A DNA stretch of 24,555 bases from a virus: the IMG/VR virus record IMGVR_UViG_3300013094_000272, positions 1 to 24,555 of that record; one strand, written 5' to 3'. Position numbers and translations under genes: made by a program. This document shows, piece after piece, positions 6,836 to 13,882 of the stretch (position 1 is its first letter; each line of letters starts with the position of its first letter). A model generated the notes under the pieces. That model had not been told where the DNA came from. It saw only the letters and a program-made list of their open reading frames with translations, and ran no database searches.

Positions 6836-7005
6836 GAATATGCGCTTTATTGATTTTATTATTAGCGGGGTGCGAAGACCGCTACCGCTACCACTGCCAA
6901 GACCCTAAACATTGGAATGATGAAGATTGCAAACCACCTTACTGCGTTGCTACGCAAACTTGTCCCGAATACTTCAACAAGCCAGCAAATGCAAAAAACA
7001 ACTGA
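6832..7005 (+). CDS. Short Cys-rich lipoprotein in the lysis block
   Basis: A 57-residue protein starting at ATG 6832 with AAGGAC just upstream, overlapping the previous stop by four bases. It begins MRICALLILLLAGC, a typical lipoprotein signal with lipobox LAGC, so Cys14 would be lipidated after cleavage. The mature part is only 44 residues and holds four more cysteines (C22, C33, C38, C44) in a polar, aromatic-rich setting (EDRYRYHCQDPKHWNDEDC, PPYCVATQTCPEYF). Two disulphides in the periplasm are plausible. Similar small lipoproteins (DRYRYxCQDPxxW) are recalled beside holin genes of aquatic phages. The function is unknown; superinfection exclusion or a lysis accessory role are the main ideas. 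Confidence 0.78.
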   Translation: MRICALLILLLAGCEDRYRYHCQDPKHWNDEDCKPPYCVATQTCPEYFNKPANAKNN

Positions 7006-7342
7006 GCAGTTGGACGCAGAAACCAAGCGCTTTGTTATCAGGGCGTTTAGCTTGGCTTTGGTATTTATAGTAATACTTTTTGGGTATAGTATTGTTTTTA
7101 CTGAGCAGCCACTTTTTAATGAAGCCCCTGCCGACAAACAAATCTTTACAGTACTTACCCTAATAGGCGGGCAGTTGCTGACCATCCTAGCCAACTACAT
7201 ATCTAAAACTTCTACACCGCTAACCCCACCTACAATACCCACAACGACTTGCTCATCAATTAATAACCCAATTACACCCAAAACTTTTACCCCAACCACC
7301 TCACCCCATTTTGGTAACCCTAATGATAGGCCAGCACTATGA
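6989..7342 (+). CDS. Putative two-segment holin
   Basis: Read from ATG 6989, the protein has 117 residues. A short polar N-terminus (MQKTTEQLDAETKRF) precedes two membrane segments, about residues 15-37 (VIRAFSLALVFIVILFGYSI) and 52-71 (IFTVLTLIGGQLLTILANYI), joined by a loop with NEAPADKQ. A Thr/Pro-rich tail of about 40 residues follows. A longer start at ATG 6917 would put 24 more residues inside the lipoprotein gene; the shorter form is preferred because the recalled relatives start near EQLDAETK. Size, topology and position before the spanins and endolysin fit a holin. Neither start has a convincing ribosome binding site. The stop overlaps the Rz start (ATGA). Confidence 0.6.
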   Translation: MQKTTEQLDAETKRFVIRAFSLALVFIVILFGYSIVFTEQPLFNEAPADKQIFTVLTLIGGQLLTILANYISKTSTPLTPPTIPTTTCSSINNPITPKTFTPTTSPHFGNPNDRPAL

Positions 7343-7812
7343 AAATTATTATTTCTCTTATCCTTGGTTTTAGTATTGTTGGAGGAGTTTATAAGCTTGG
7401 GCATGATAATGGTTATGCGCAGTCCCAGGCAGAAGTCGCCGCCCAGGTTGCCAAAGCCAACGAACAAGCCAGAGCCACAGAGCAAAAGCTAAATGACCAA
7501 GTTGCCGATCTTTCAACCAAACTCAAACAGGTGCAAAATGATGCTCAAAAACAAATTGCTAGGCGTGATGCTGACATTCTTGCTAATAAGTTGCAGCTCT
7601 ATGTCCACACCAAAACCCCAGTATGTCCCTCCAAAGATGCCGCCCCTACCAGCGGATCTGACACCACAACAGCCCAACTTGACCCAGCGTTTGCTCAATC
7701 TCTTGTCGCCGTCACCGACGACGGGGACCTCGCAATCAGGAAGCTCAACGCCTGTATCGCCACCTACAACCAAGTAAAGGAAATGATCAATGGAAGCGCA
7801 ACAACTCGCTGA
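7339..7812 (+). CDS. Rz: Rz-like i-spanin
   Basis: A 157-residue protein with an N-terminal membrane anchor (residues 2-20, KIIISLILGFSIVGGVYKLG), then a long Ala/Gln/Lys-rich helix (about 28-85) and a C-terminal domain with C96 and C139. This is the classic i-spanin layout: anchored in the inner membrane, spanning the periplasm, and joining the o-spanin to fuse the two membranes in the last step of lysis. The assignment is strengthened by the lipoprotein nested out of frame within it (next entry). It overlaps the holin gene by four bases and the endolysin gene by 23. Family membership is inferred from layout and the C-terminal pattern (LAIRKLNACIATYNQVKEM). Confidence 0.8.
   Translation: MKIIISLILGFSIVGGVYKLGHDNGYAQSQAEVAAQVAKANEQARATEQKLNDQVADLSTKLKQVQNDAQKQIARRDADILANKLQLYVHTKTPVCPSKDAAPTSGSDTTTAQLDPAFAQSLVAVTDDGDLAIRKLNACIATYNQVKEMINGSATTR
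7541..7777 (+). CDS. Rz1: Rz1-like o-spanin, nested in another frame of Rz
   Basis: Read from ATG 7541 (7538 is also ATG) this is a 78-residue lipoprotein: MLKNKLLGVMLTFLLISCSS, with lipobox LISC and Cys18 as lipidation site. The mature part is short and Pro-rich (TPKPQYVPPKMPPLPADL, and TGTSQSGSSTPVSPPTTK at the end). The Ser after the Cys suits export to the outer membrane. AGGTG at 7529-7533 serves as ribosome binding site, seven bases before 7541. It lies entirely inside Rz in a shifted frame, as in lambda. An upstream in-frame ATG at 7493 is rejected because it would bury the signal peptide. Together with Rz it implies a Gram-negative host. Confidence 0.85.
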   Translation: MLKNKLLGVMLTFLLISCSSMSTPKPQYVPPKMPPLPADLTPQQPNLTQRLLNLLSPSPTTGTSQSGSSTPVSPPTTK

Positions 7813-8395
7813 TGCAGCAAAATTAGACTTAGGCCACGCCGAGGCGTTGATTGGTCCTATGAATATGGCAATTGAAAAAGCCGATCTATCTACGCCTTCA
7901 AGACTAGCCGCATTTATTGCGCAGTGTGGTCATGAATCCGCAGGGTTTCGCTTCATGGAAGAAAACCTTAACTATAAGGCGGAGAGTCTTTGCCGTACAT
8001 GGCCTAGTCATTTCAACGCTGAGAACGCCGCTGAGTATGCACATCAGCCAGAGAAGATTGCCAATAGAGCGTATGCTAATCGAATGAAAAACGGGGATGA
8101 AGATTCTGGGGATGGATGGAATTACCGTGGGCGTGGATGGCTACAAACTACTGGACGTACTGGATATGAGCAGTTGTCAGACGCTACTCAGATTGATTTT
8201 ATCTCTAACCCAGATGCCGTTGCCACTCCTGAAGGAGCAGCCATATCCGCCGCAGTATTTTGGGAAAAGCACCGCCTAAACAATCATGTTGATAATAATG
8301 ACTTTGTGGGGCTGACAAAAGCCATAAATGGTGGGACAATCGGCCTAGAGGACCGCATGGCGCGGTATGAACACGCAATGTCTGTCTTGGCTTAA
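7790..8395 (+). CDS. Endolysin of the GH19 (chitinase-like) family
   Basis: A 201-residue single-domain enzyme, a usual length for phage GH19 endolysins, expected to cut the glycan strands of peptidoglycan. The catalytic region is clear: FIAQCGHESAGFRFMEENLN with Glu49 in HES as the likely acid and a further Glu at 57-58. It is followed by YANRMKNGDEDSGDGWNYRG and GRGWLQTTGRTGYEQL, the conserved GRGxxQxTGRxxY stretch, and later FW and TKAINGG. There is no signal peptide, so release would depend on the holin. The start lies inside the end of Rz with AAAGGAA upstream. Confidence 0.9.
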   Translation: MEAQQLADAAKLDLGHAEALIGPMNMAIEKADLSTPSRLAAFIAQCGHESAGFRFMEENLNYKAESLCRTWPSHFNAENAAEYAHQPEKIANRAYANRMKNGDEDSGDGWNYRGRGWLQTTGRTGYEQLSDATQIDFISNPDAVATPEGAAISAAVFWEKHRLNNHVDNNDFVGLTKAINGGTIGLEDRMARYEHAMSVLA

Positions 8396-8404
8396 GGAAT
8401 TAAT

Positions 8405-10501
8405 GTGCCACTAATCAAGTTACAGTTTAGACCAGGAGTCAATAGAGAGGCTACAACCCTTGCTAATGAGGGTGGCTGGTACGACAGTAACAATATTAGG
8501 TTCCGTTCAGGATATCCAGAAAAGATAGGTGGGTGGATAACGGACACAGGCACAGAAACTACTACGCAGCAAGCCACATATCCAGCGGCTAATAATGGCC
8601 TCCCTACCGCTACGCCTCCAACCACAACGGGTTATAACCCCGCATCGTTCTGGGGAATCTGCCGCAGTTTATGGGCATGGCTTAACTTAGCTAATTACAA
8701 CCTGCTTGGACTTGGCACTAATCTTAAATACTATATTCAAAACGGTGTTGGTGGATCTTTTTATGACGTTACGCCAATTAGACTTACAACTAGTGCAGGG
8801 GCAGTTACCTTTTCTGCAACAAACGGGTCTAATATTATTACAGTTACAAACTCAGCTAATGGTGCGCAAGCTAATGACTTTGTGACTTTTAGTGGCGCAG
8901 TATCTTTAGGAGGCAATATTACTGCCGCCGTACTTAATAGAGAATACCAGATTATTACAATTACAGGCGCTACAACTTATACCATTCAGACTACAGTCAA
9001 TGCAAACTCCAGTGATACAGGAACAGGCGGTAGCGCAACTGTAGGGAACTACCAATTAAATACGGGTGGTTCGACTTATACCCAAGCTTTGGGTTGGAGT
9101 GCTGGTGGATGGGGTGGCACAACTCCTGGGTCTGCTACTACTACTGGGTGGGGTCAAGCGGCTTCTGTGGGTGTAGGAATTCAATTACGTCTTTGGTCAA
9201 ATGCCAATTATGGGCAAGATTTAATCATAGCGCCGGGCGGCGCTCCTATGTATTATTGGGCTAATAATAGTAATCCAACTATATTTGATAGGGCGCAGCT
9301 TTTAGCAGCAAGTACCGCAGTAACTACATCATCTGGAACTTTCACACCTGATGCTACTTGCCCATCTATTGTCAACTACATGTTGGTATCTGATTCGTCT
9401 TTCTTTGTAATTGCATTTGGTTGCAATGATCCATCAGGTACAGTTACTTCTTTTGTAAGCCAAGCTGATCCACTTTTGGTGCGTTGGTCAGACCAACAAG
9501 CCATTCAAACATGGCTTCCCACAACTACAAACCAAGCAGGTAGTTATAGATTATCTCAAGGCTCACAGATTGTTTCTGCAGCCCCTGCCCAGCAAGGTAT
9601 TTTGATTTGGACAGATACCACGGTATATATCATGCAGTATCTTGGAGCTCCCTACGTATGGGGTTTCCAACCGATGGCAAGTAATGCGTCAATCATTGGG
9701 CCAAACGCGTCTATCAACGTCAATAATACAGTTTATTGGATGGGCGGCAACAAGTTCTATTTCTATAACGGCACGGTACAAACCCTACCTTGCGAAATAC
9801 GTCAATACATTTTTGACAATATTAATCTTACCCAAGGTTTCCAAGTCTATGCGGGATCTAATGAAGCATTTAATGAAGTATGGTGGTTCTATCCATCCGT
9901 AACTGGGCGTAACGCAGATGGCTCATTAGGAACTGGAACCCCATCTAACCCCAATACATTGTGCGATTCTTATGTAATCTATAACTACCTAGACCAGACC
10001 TGGGCTTATGGCGCTATGCAAAGAACATCATGGCTGTATTCACCCTTGCGTACTACACCAGTAGCCACAAATTACAACGGACAATTAATCTATCAAGAAA
10101 ATGGTGTAAATGATGGCACAACTAACCCGGCTTCTGGTATTAATTCTTACGTCCAAAGCTCTGATTTCGACGTTACTAACGGTGATCATTTTGGGTTTGT
10201 GTATCGTCTTGTACCTGATATAAACTTTACTGGCTCTTATAATCCTAATCCAACCGCAAACGTAACTATTTTGCCAAGGCAAAATCCTGGTGCAAGCTAC
10301 GGCGCGTCAAACAATCCAGGGGTTGTGAGTCAGCAAGACTATACTAATGAGCGCGAATATATTATTCAGACCTTTACCCAACAAGTTTATGTTCGTGCGA
10401 GAGGACGGCAGATGGCATTTAAGATTGGCTCAACGGGTACAGGCGTACAGTGGCAGAGCGGTACACAGCGTCTAGACATTAGACCAGACGGAAGAAGATA
10501 A
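8405..10501 (+). CDS. Tail nozzle-like / stabilisation protein
   Basis: A 698-residue protein starting at GTG 8405, with AAGGA six bases upstream. It begins PLIKLQFRPGVNREATTLAN and GGWYDSNNIRFRSGYPEKIG, a start typical of podovirus tail-tube or nozzle proteins, and ends VRARGRQMAFKIGSTGTGVQ followed by a DIRPDGRR tail. Between are repeated beta units that could form propeller blades (ILIWTDTTVYIMQYLG, NNTVYWMGGNKFYFYNG, WWFYPS, SYVIYNYLDQTWAYGAMQRT). Residues about 127-218 form an inserted Thr/Asn/Gly-rich beta domain (FSGAVSLGGNITAAVLNREY). It would form the tail tip below the adaptor. The assignment rests on remembered family patterns. Confidence 0.68.
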   Translation: MPLIKLQFRPGVNREATTLANEGGWYDSNNIRFRSGYPEKIGGWITDTGTETTTQQATYPAANNGLPTATPPTTTGYNPASFWGICRSLWAWLNLANYNLLGLGTNLKYYIQNGVGGSFYDVTPIRLTTSAGAVTFSATNGSNIITVTNSANGAQANDFVTFSGAVSLGGNITAAVLNREYQIITITGATTYTIQTTVNANSSDTGTGGSATVGNYQLNTGGSTYTQALGWSAGGWGGTTPGSATTTGWGQAASVGVGIQLRLWSNANYGQDLIIAPGGAPMYYWANNSNPTIFDRAQLLAASTAVTTSSGTFTPDATCPSIVNYMLVSDSSFFVIAFGCNDPSGTVTSFVSQADPLLVRWSDQQAIQTWLPTTTNQAGSYRLSQGSQIVSAAPAQQGILIWTDTTVYIMQYLGAPYVWGFQPMASNASIIGPNASINVNNTVYWMGGNKFYFYNGTVQTLPCEIRQYIFDNINLTQGFQVYAGSNEAFNEVWWFYPSVTGRNADGSLGTGTPSNPNTLCDSYVIYNYLDQTWAYGAMQRTSWLYSPLRTTPVATNYNGQLIYQENGVNDGTTNPASGINSYVQSSDFDVTNGDHFGFVYRLVPDINFTGSYNPNPTANVTILPRQNPGASYGASNNPGVVSQQDYTNEREYIIQTFTQQVYVRARGRQMAFKIGSTGTGVQWQSGTQRLDIRPDGRR

Positions 10502-11442
10502 TGGCAACAAGTACCACTACAAACATTATTGTCCCTGCGGTTCCGCAAATCAATGTACCACCTACGGCATATGATCAAAGCTACCAAAGCCAACTTAATA
10601 ACGTACTAAGGCTGTATTTTCAGCAACTAACCAATGCACTAGGGGGTCTTGTGGGCGTAGGACTAAATCCATCAAATCCAAGTTATGTTATTACCAATAA
10701 CGAGTCTATTTATGCGTTGCCTTCTTATATGGAGGTTGCTCGTGGTTTAGTTACTGGCGCATCTGTAGTTAATATTTATGGGTATCAAAGCGCATTACCA
10801 AACTCTAGTGGCGCAACTTACTATCCTGTTTGGGAAAACACAACAACTTACACATATCCTGGATCAGCAACAACAATGCTGCTTTACAGTTCATCCGCTT
10901 CAGATACAAACGTGTCAATACTAATCAATGGTTTAGATGCTAGTTATAACCCTATAAGTGAAACCAAAGTTTTAACAAATGGTACTACTGGAGTGACAAC
11001 TGCAAATAGTTATTTAAGAATTAATGGAATACAAGTCACAGGAAGTGTAAATGCTGTTGGCACTATTAACTTAGGAAATGCAGGAAAGACAGTTCAGTAT
11101 GCAGAAATTACTGCAGGTAACGGTAAAAGTCAAGCCATGATTTACACGGTTCCAAACGGCTACACTTTTTATTTAACCCGATCAAATGCCTATTCAAATC
11201 AAAATGGAAACACAATTAATAATTATTGTGCGTATCGGGTATGGACACAGAATACAAACGGAATAATTAACATTTTACTCCAAGCGCCATTTACAAATTC
11301 ATATCAAACACTTAGGGTAGCGCCGCGTGCGTATGCCCAAAAAACAGATATTCAATGGCAAGCTGCTGGTGGACCGTCTTCTGGAACATCCGCAGTAGGT
11401 ATTGGTGTTGAAGGAATTTTAATAGCTAACACAGCGAGTTAA
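10501..11442 (+). CDS. Tail structural protein
   Basis: A 313-residue protein whose start overlaps the nozzle stop (TAATG). The first 55 residues include a helix common to phage tail proteins (YQSQLNNVLRLYFQQLTNAL). The rest is beta-rich: one part carries Asn/Thr/Ser-rich strands (NVSILINGLDASYNPISETK) and a later part has YTVPNGYTFYLTRSNAY and LRVAPRAYAQKTDIQWQA, ending VEGILIANTAS. The second half resembles a jelly-roll-like domain found in tail or baseplate-wedge proteins of aquatic phages. No enzymatic motif is visible. A role in the tail beside the nozzle, possibly fibre attachment, is inferred from position. Confidence 0.65.
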   Translation: MATSTTTNIIVPAVPQINVPPTAYDQSYQSQLNNVLRLYFQQLTNALGGLVGVGLNPSNPSYVITNNESIYALPSYMEVARGLVTGASVVNIYGYQSALPNSSGATYYPVWENTTTYTYPGSATTMLLYSSSASDTNVSILINGLDASYNPISETKVLTNGTTGVTTANSYLRINGIQVTGSVNAVGTINLGNAGKTVQYAEITAGNGKSQAMIYTVPNGYTFYLTRSNAYSNQNGNTINNYCAYRVWTQNTNGIINILLQAPFTNSYQTLRVAPRAYAQKTDIQWQAAGGPSSGTSAVGIGVEGILIANTAS

Positions 11443-11443
11443 T

Positions 11444-11797
11444 ATGGACATAAAAGAAATTGAAGCTAATCCCAAGTATAGACGCGTAGAACCTGAATTC
11501 GTTGAATTCATAGAAGTTGACGACATTTGGGCCAGGGTCTATACAGTTGCAAAAGCAGAGACTATAATATCCCAACATGTCCACACGCATGATCATATTA
11601 CTTTAGTATGTACTGGAACAGTTGAAGCGTGGCAAGATGGCGAAAGCCTTGGACAATTTGAAGCTCCTGGGATCATTAGGATACCCAAGGGTAAAAAACA
11701 CGCCTTTAAAGCTCTGACGGATAACGTCTCACTTTGTTGTTTACATAATCTTCGTGGCACAGGACTAGAGTCGCCAGAGATAGTGGAGGGTGTCTAA
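11444..11797 (+). CDS. Cupin-fold protein (second of two in the window)
   Basis: A 117-residue single-domain cupin. The first motif reads QHVHTHDHITLVCTG (H45, H47, H49, H51), followed by GTVEAWQDGESLGQFEAPG and the second motif IRIPKGKKHAFKA with H86. This is the usual metal-binding histidine set of the double-stranded beta-barrel. The substrate cannot be read from the sequence. It starts two bases after the tail protein and overlaps the GTG of the next frame, so it is made with virion proteins. Apart from the motif it shows little similarity to the cupin at 4338, so the two do not look like a recent duplication. Confidence 0.72.
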   Translation: MDIKEIEANPKYRRVEPEFVEFIEVDDIWARVYTVAKAETIISQHVHTHDHITLVCTGTVEAWQDGESLGQFEAPGIIRIPKGKKHAFKALTDNVSLCCLHNLRGTGLESPEIVEGV

Positions 11798-11798
11798 T

Positions 11799-13472
11799 AT
11801 GGAATTTCTTTACAAATATTCGCTAACTAAATTTTTGATGCCTATAAGATTAAATCTTATAGCTGATTTCTTTTTAGCAGATGCCGCTACTTCTGCTGGA
11901 GCCGCAGATGTTCTCGGTTCTATGGGGGCTGCAGATGCTTTTGGTGGCGCTGCTGCTGCTGCTACTGATCTTGGCACGGGTATAGTTGGAGACGCACTTG
12001 CGGGCAATGCTGGGTCTGGATTGGCTTCTGATGTTTTAGCAAATGGACTTCCTAATGTTGGCGCAACTGGGCCTATGGCTCAGGGTATTACTTCTGGCGG
12101 TATTGGAGCTGGTGCTGGGGTTAACGCTGAGGCAGTTCAAAATGCGGCTATGCAAATACCTAATTCTGGAATAGCTTCGGCAGCCAATGCAGCTCCTCAA
12201 ACGATGACAACAGATCAGTTGTTAGGTAATAATTTTGCGCAAGAAGCCCCAACAGTAAATACTAGTGCAGAAGTAGGCGCTGGGTCTGCACAGCCGACAG
12301 CGGAAGAATTAGCCAGAGCAGCAAATTCTACAGGCGCACAAGCATCTGATTTGGCTTTAACACAAGCCGCAAATAATCCAATAACGCCCCCATCAATTTT
12401 TGATCAGTTATCAAATAATCCTATTGCTCAAGGGTTTAAAACTGGAATTCAAGCTTTTCAAAATTACGCTAAAGAAAACCCAATTACTACAGCAGTTGGT
12501 GCATATACACTTGGCAGCAAGCTTGGCCTTAATAGACCTAATAGCACAGGTATAGCGCCACAACAGCCTGGTATTGCTGGTAGTTATGTACTTAATCCAG
12601 CTACTTTCCAAGGCTTTCATCCTAACCCACAAAACTATACTGCACAACAGACCATGTTTAGTAACTTGCCTGTTAGATCCGCAGCTATGGGCGGGATTAT
12701 GCAAGCCGCACCAAACTATCCAATGGCGCATAACATGAATGCGCAGTACACAAATCCTAATCCTCAAATGCCTGTGCCTAGCGATGTGACTGGGATGAGT
12801 GGGGTTCAAAGCTATAAAAAAGGCGACCTTACTACAGCTGATGAAGAAAATCTTTTTAATACTTATTCAAGCATGATATCTGGAACTCCTTCAAGTTCTT
12901 CATATACACCGCCTTTTAGAGATTCGAGTTTACCGCTTAGTGATTCTGCAACACAAGGCATGTCCCCACAAGAAGCAGCTTTGTATAGAATGAAAACAAT
13001 AAATTCAAGAGCTGGTATGCAGGGACCTCAACTCAACGTACCTACAGGAGGAATTGGACAAATTAATCTGACTCCACTTATGTTAGCTAGACAAAAAGCC
13101 GCAGACCAACAAGCTATACAAGCCGCACAGGGTGGTGATGGAAGCGATGTGCAATCAAGCGCACACGGCGGAATTATGCAAGCACATGGACACTTAGGAA
13201 ACTATGCTCATGGTGGAAACCCTAGGCTATTAAAAGGGCCTGGAGATGGGATGTCAGATAACATACCTGCAACCATAGATGGCAAACAACCCGCAAGACT
13301 TGCAACAGGTGAATTCGTTGTACCCGCTGATGTAGTATCACATATGGGTAACGGAGATACCGACGCAGGAGCAAAGAAATTGCACGATTGGATGGCAACT
13401 GTGCGCAAAGCGCGTACGGGAAACCCCAAACAAGGAAAAGAGATCAACGCCGATAAGTATCTTCCAAAATGA
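11799..13472 (+). CDS. Ala/Gly-rich virion-type protein with conserved C-terminal domain
   Basis: A 557-residue protein read from ATG 11799, preceded by GGAGGG; an in-frame GTG at 11790 is disfavoured because it is too near that site. The N-terminus has a short hydrophobic stretch (LTKFLMPIRLNLIADFFLAD). A long Ala/Gly/Gln/Asn-rich low-complexity body follows, with GGIMQA motifs at about residues 297 and 455. The last 85 residues hold a strongly patterned domain, GPGDGMSDNIPATIDGKQPA followed by RLATGEFVVPADVVSHMGNG and a basic end (WMATVRKARTGNPKQGK). This C-terminal domain is widely seen in aquatic-phage virion operons; its function is unknown. An internal or ejected protein is inferred. 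Confidence 0.7.
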   Translation: MEFLYKYSLTKFLMPIRLNLIADFFLADAATSAGAADVLGSMGAADAFGGAAAAATDLGTGIVGDALAGNAGSGLASDVLANGLPNVGATGPMAQGITSGGIGAGAGVNAEAVQNAAMQIPNSGIASAANAAPQTMTTDQLLGNNFAQEAPTVNTSAEVGAGSAQPTAEELARAANSTGAQASDLALTQAANNPITPPSIFDQLSNNPIAQGFKTGIQAFQNYAKENPITTAVGAYTLGSKLGLNRPNSTGIAPQQPGIAGSYVLNPATFQGFHPNPQNYTAQQTMFSNLPVRSAAMGGIMQAAPNYPMAHNMNAQYTNPNPQMPVPSDVTGMSGVQSYKKGDLTTADEENLFNTYSSMISGTPSSSSYTPPFRDSSLPLSDSATQGMSPQEAALYRMKTINSRAGMQGPQLNVPTGGIGQINLTPLMLARQKAADQQAIQAAQGGDGSDVQSSAHGGIMQAHGHLGNYAHGGNPRLLKGPGDGMSDNIPATIDGKQPARLATGEFVVPADVVSHMGNGDTDAGAKKLHDWMATVRKARTGNPKQGKEINADKYLPK

Positions 13473-13882
13473 ATCTAAATGTAAAGCAAATACACGTAGG
13501 CTTTGTTGCACAGTATTGGCCTCGTGTAGAAAAGTTCATTGCAGCTGCTAATGAACATGCGCAAGATGATTACACATTAGATCAGATTAAAGTATATTTA
13601 TCGACAGGGTCTTGGATTTTATTGGTCGCTGTAGATGATAACGATGAAATTCATGGCGCAGCAACAGTTGTATTTACTAACTATCCTAACGATAGAGTAG
13701 CGTTTATAACCTGTATAGGGGGTAGATTGGTGACTAACCAAGATACTTTTAAGCAGATGTCAGACATCTTTAAAGGATATGGCGCTACAAAAATACAAGG
13801 TGCAGCCAGAGAAGCAATTGCTAGACTATGGAGACGGTACGGATTTAAAGAACGCCACATAATTGTAGAGGTAAAGATATGA
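13469..13882 (+). CDS. GNAT-fold acetyltransferase-like protein
   Basis: A 137-residue protein overlapping both neighbours by four bases (ATGA). The fold pattern suits the GNAT superfamily: a first helix (FVAQYWPRVEKFIAAANEHA), strands (WILLVAVDDNDEIHGAATVV), then a strand-helix-strand end with GGRLVTNQDTFKQMSDIFKG and AAREAIARLWRRYGFKERHI, the last being the usual end where a helix leads into G-F-x-E. The acetyl-CoA loop is weak, so activity is uncertain. Similar genes are recalled in virion operons of aquatic phages. It may modify a virion or host protein, or be a structural use of the fold. Confidence 0.65.
   Translation: MNLNVKQIHVGFVAQYWPRVEKFIAAANEHAQDDYTLDQIKVYLSTGSWILLVAVDDNDEIHGAATVVFTNYPNDRVAFITCIGGRLVTNQDTFKQMSDIFKGYGATKIQGAAREAIARLWRRYGFKERHIIVEVKI

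Noticed and set aside
7493-7540. Longer N-terminus of Rz1 (ATG 7493)
   Set aside because: Would bury the lipoprotein signal peptide; AGGTG stands before 7538/7541.
8097-8279. 60-residue shifted frame inside the endolysin gene
   Set aside because: No ribosome binding site, and the overlaid endolysin residues are highly conserved catalytic parts rather than a flexible linker.
11790-11798. GTG start for the Ala/Gly-rich protein
   Set aside because: The GGAGGG site abuts the GTG with almost no spacing, while ATG 11799 is at a usable distance.
12411-12809. 132-residue antisense frame within the gene at 11799
   Set aside because: Rich in His, Cys, Arg and Trp as expected from reading a Gln/Asn/Ala-rich gene backwards; no start signal.
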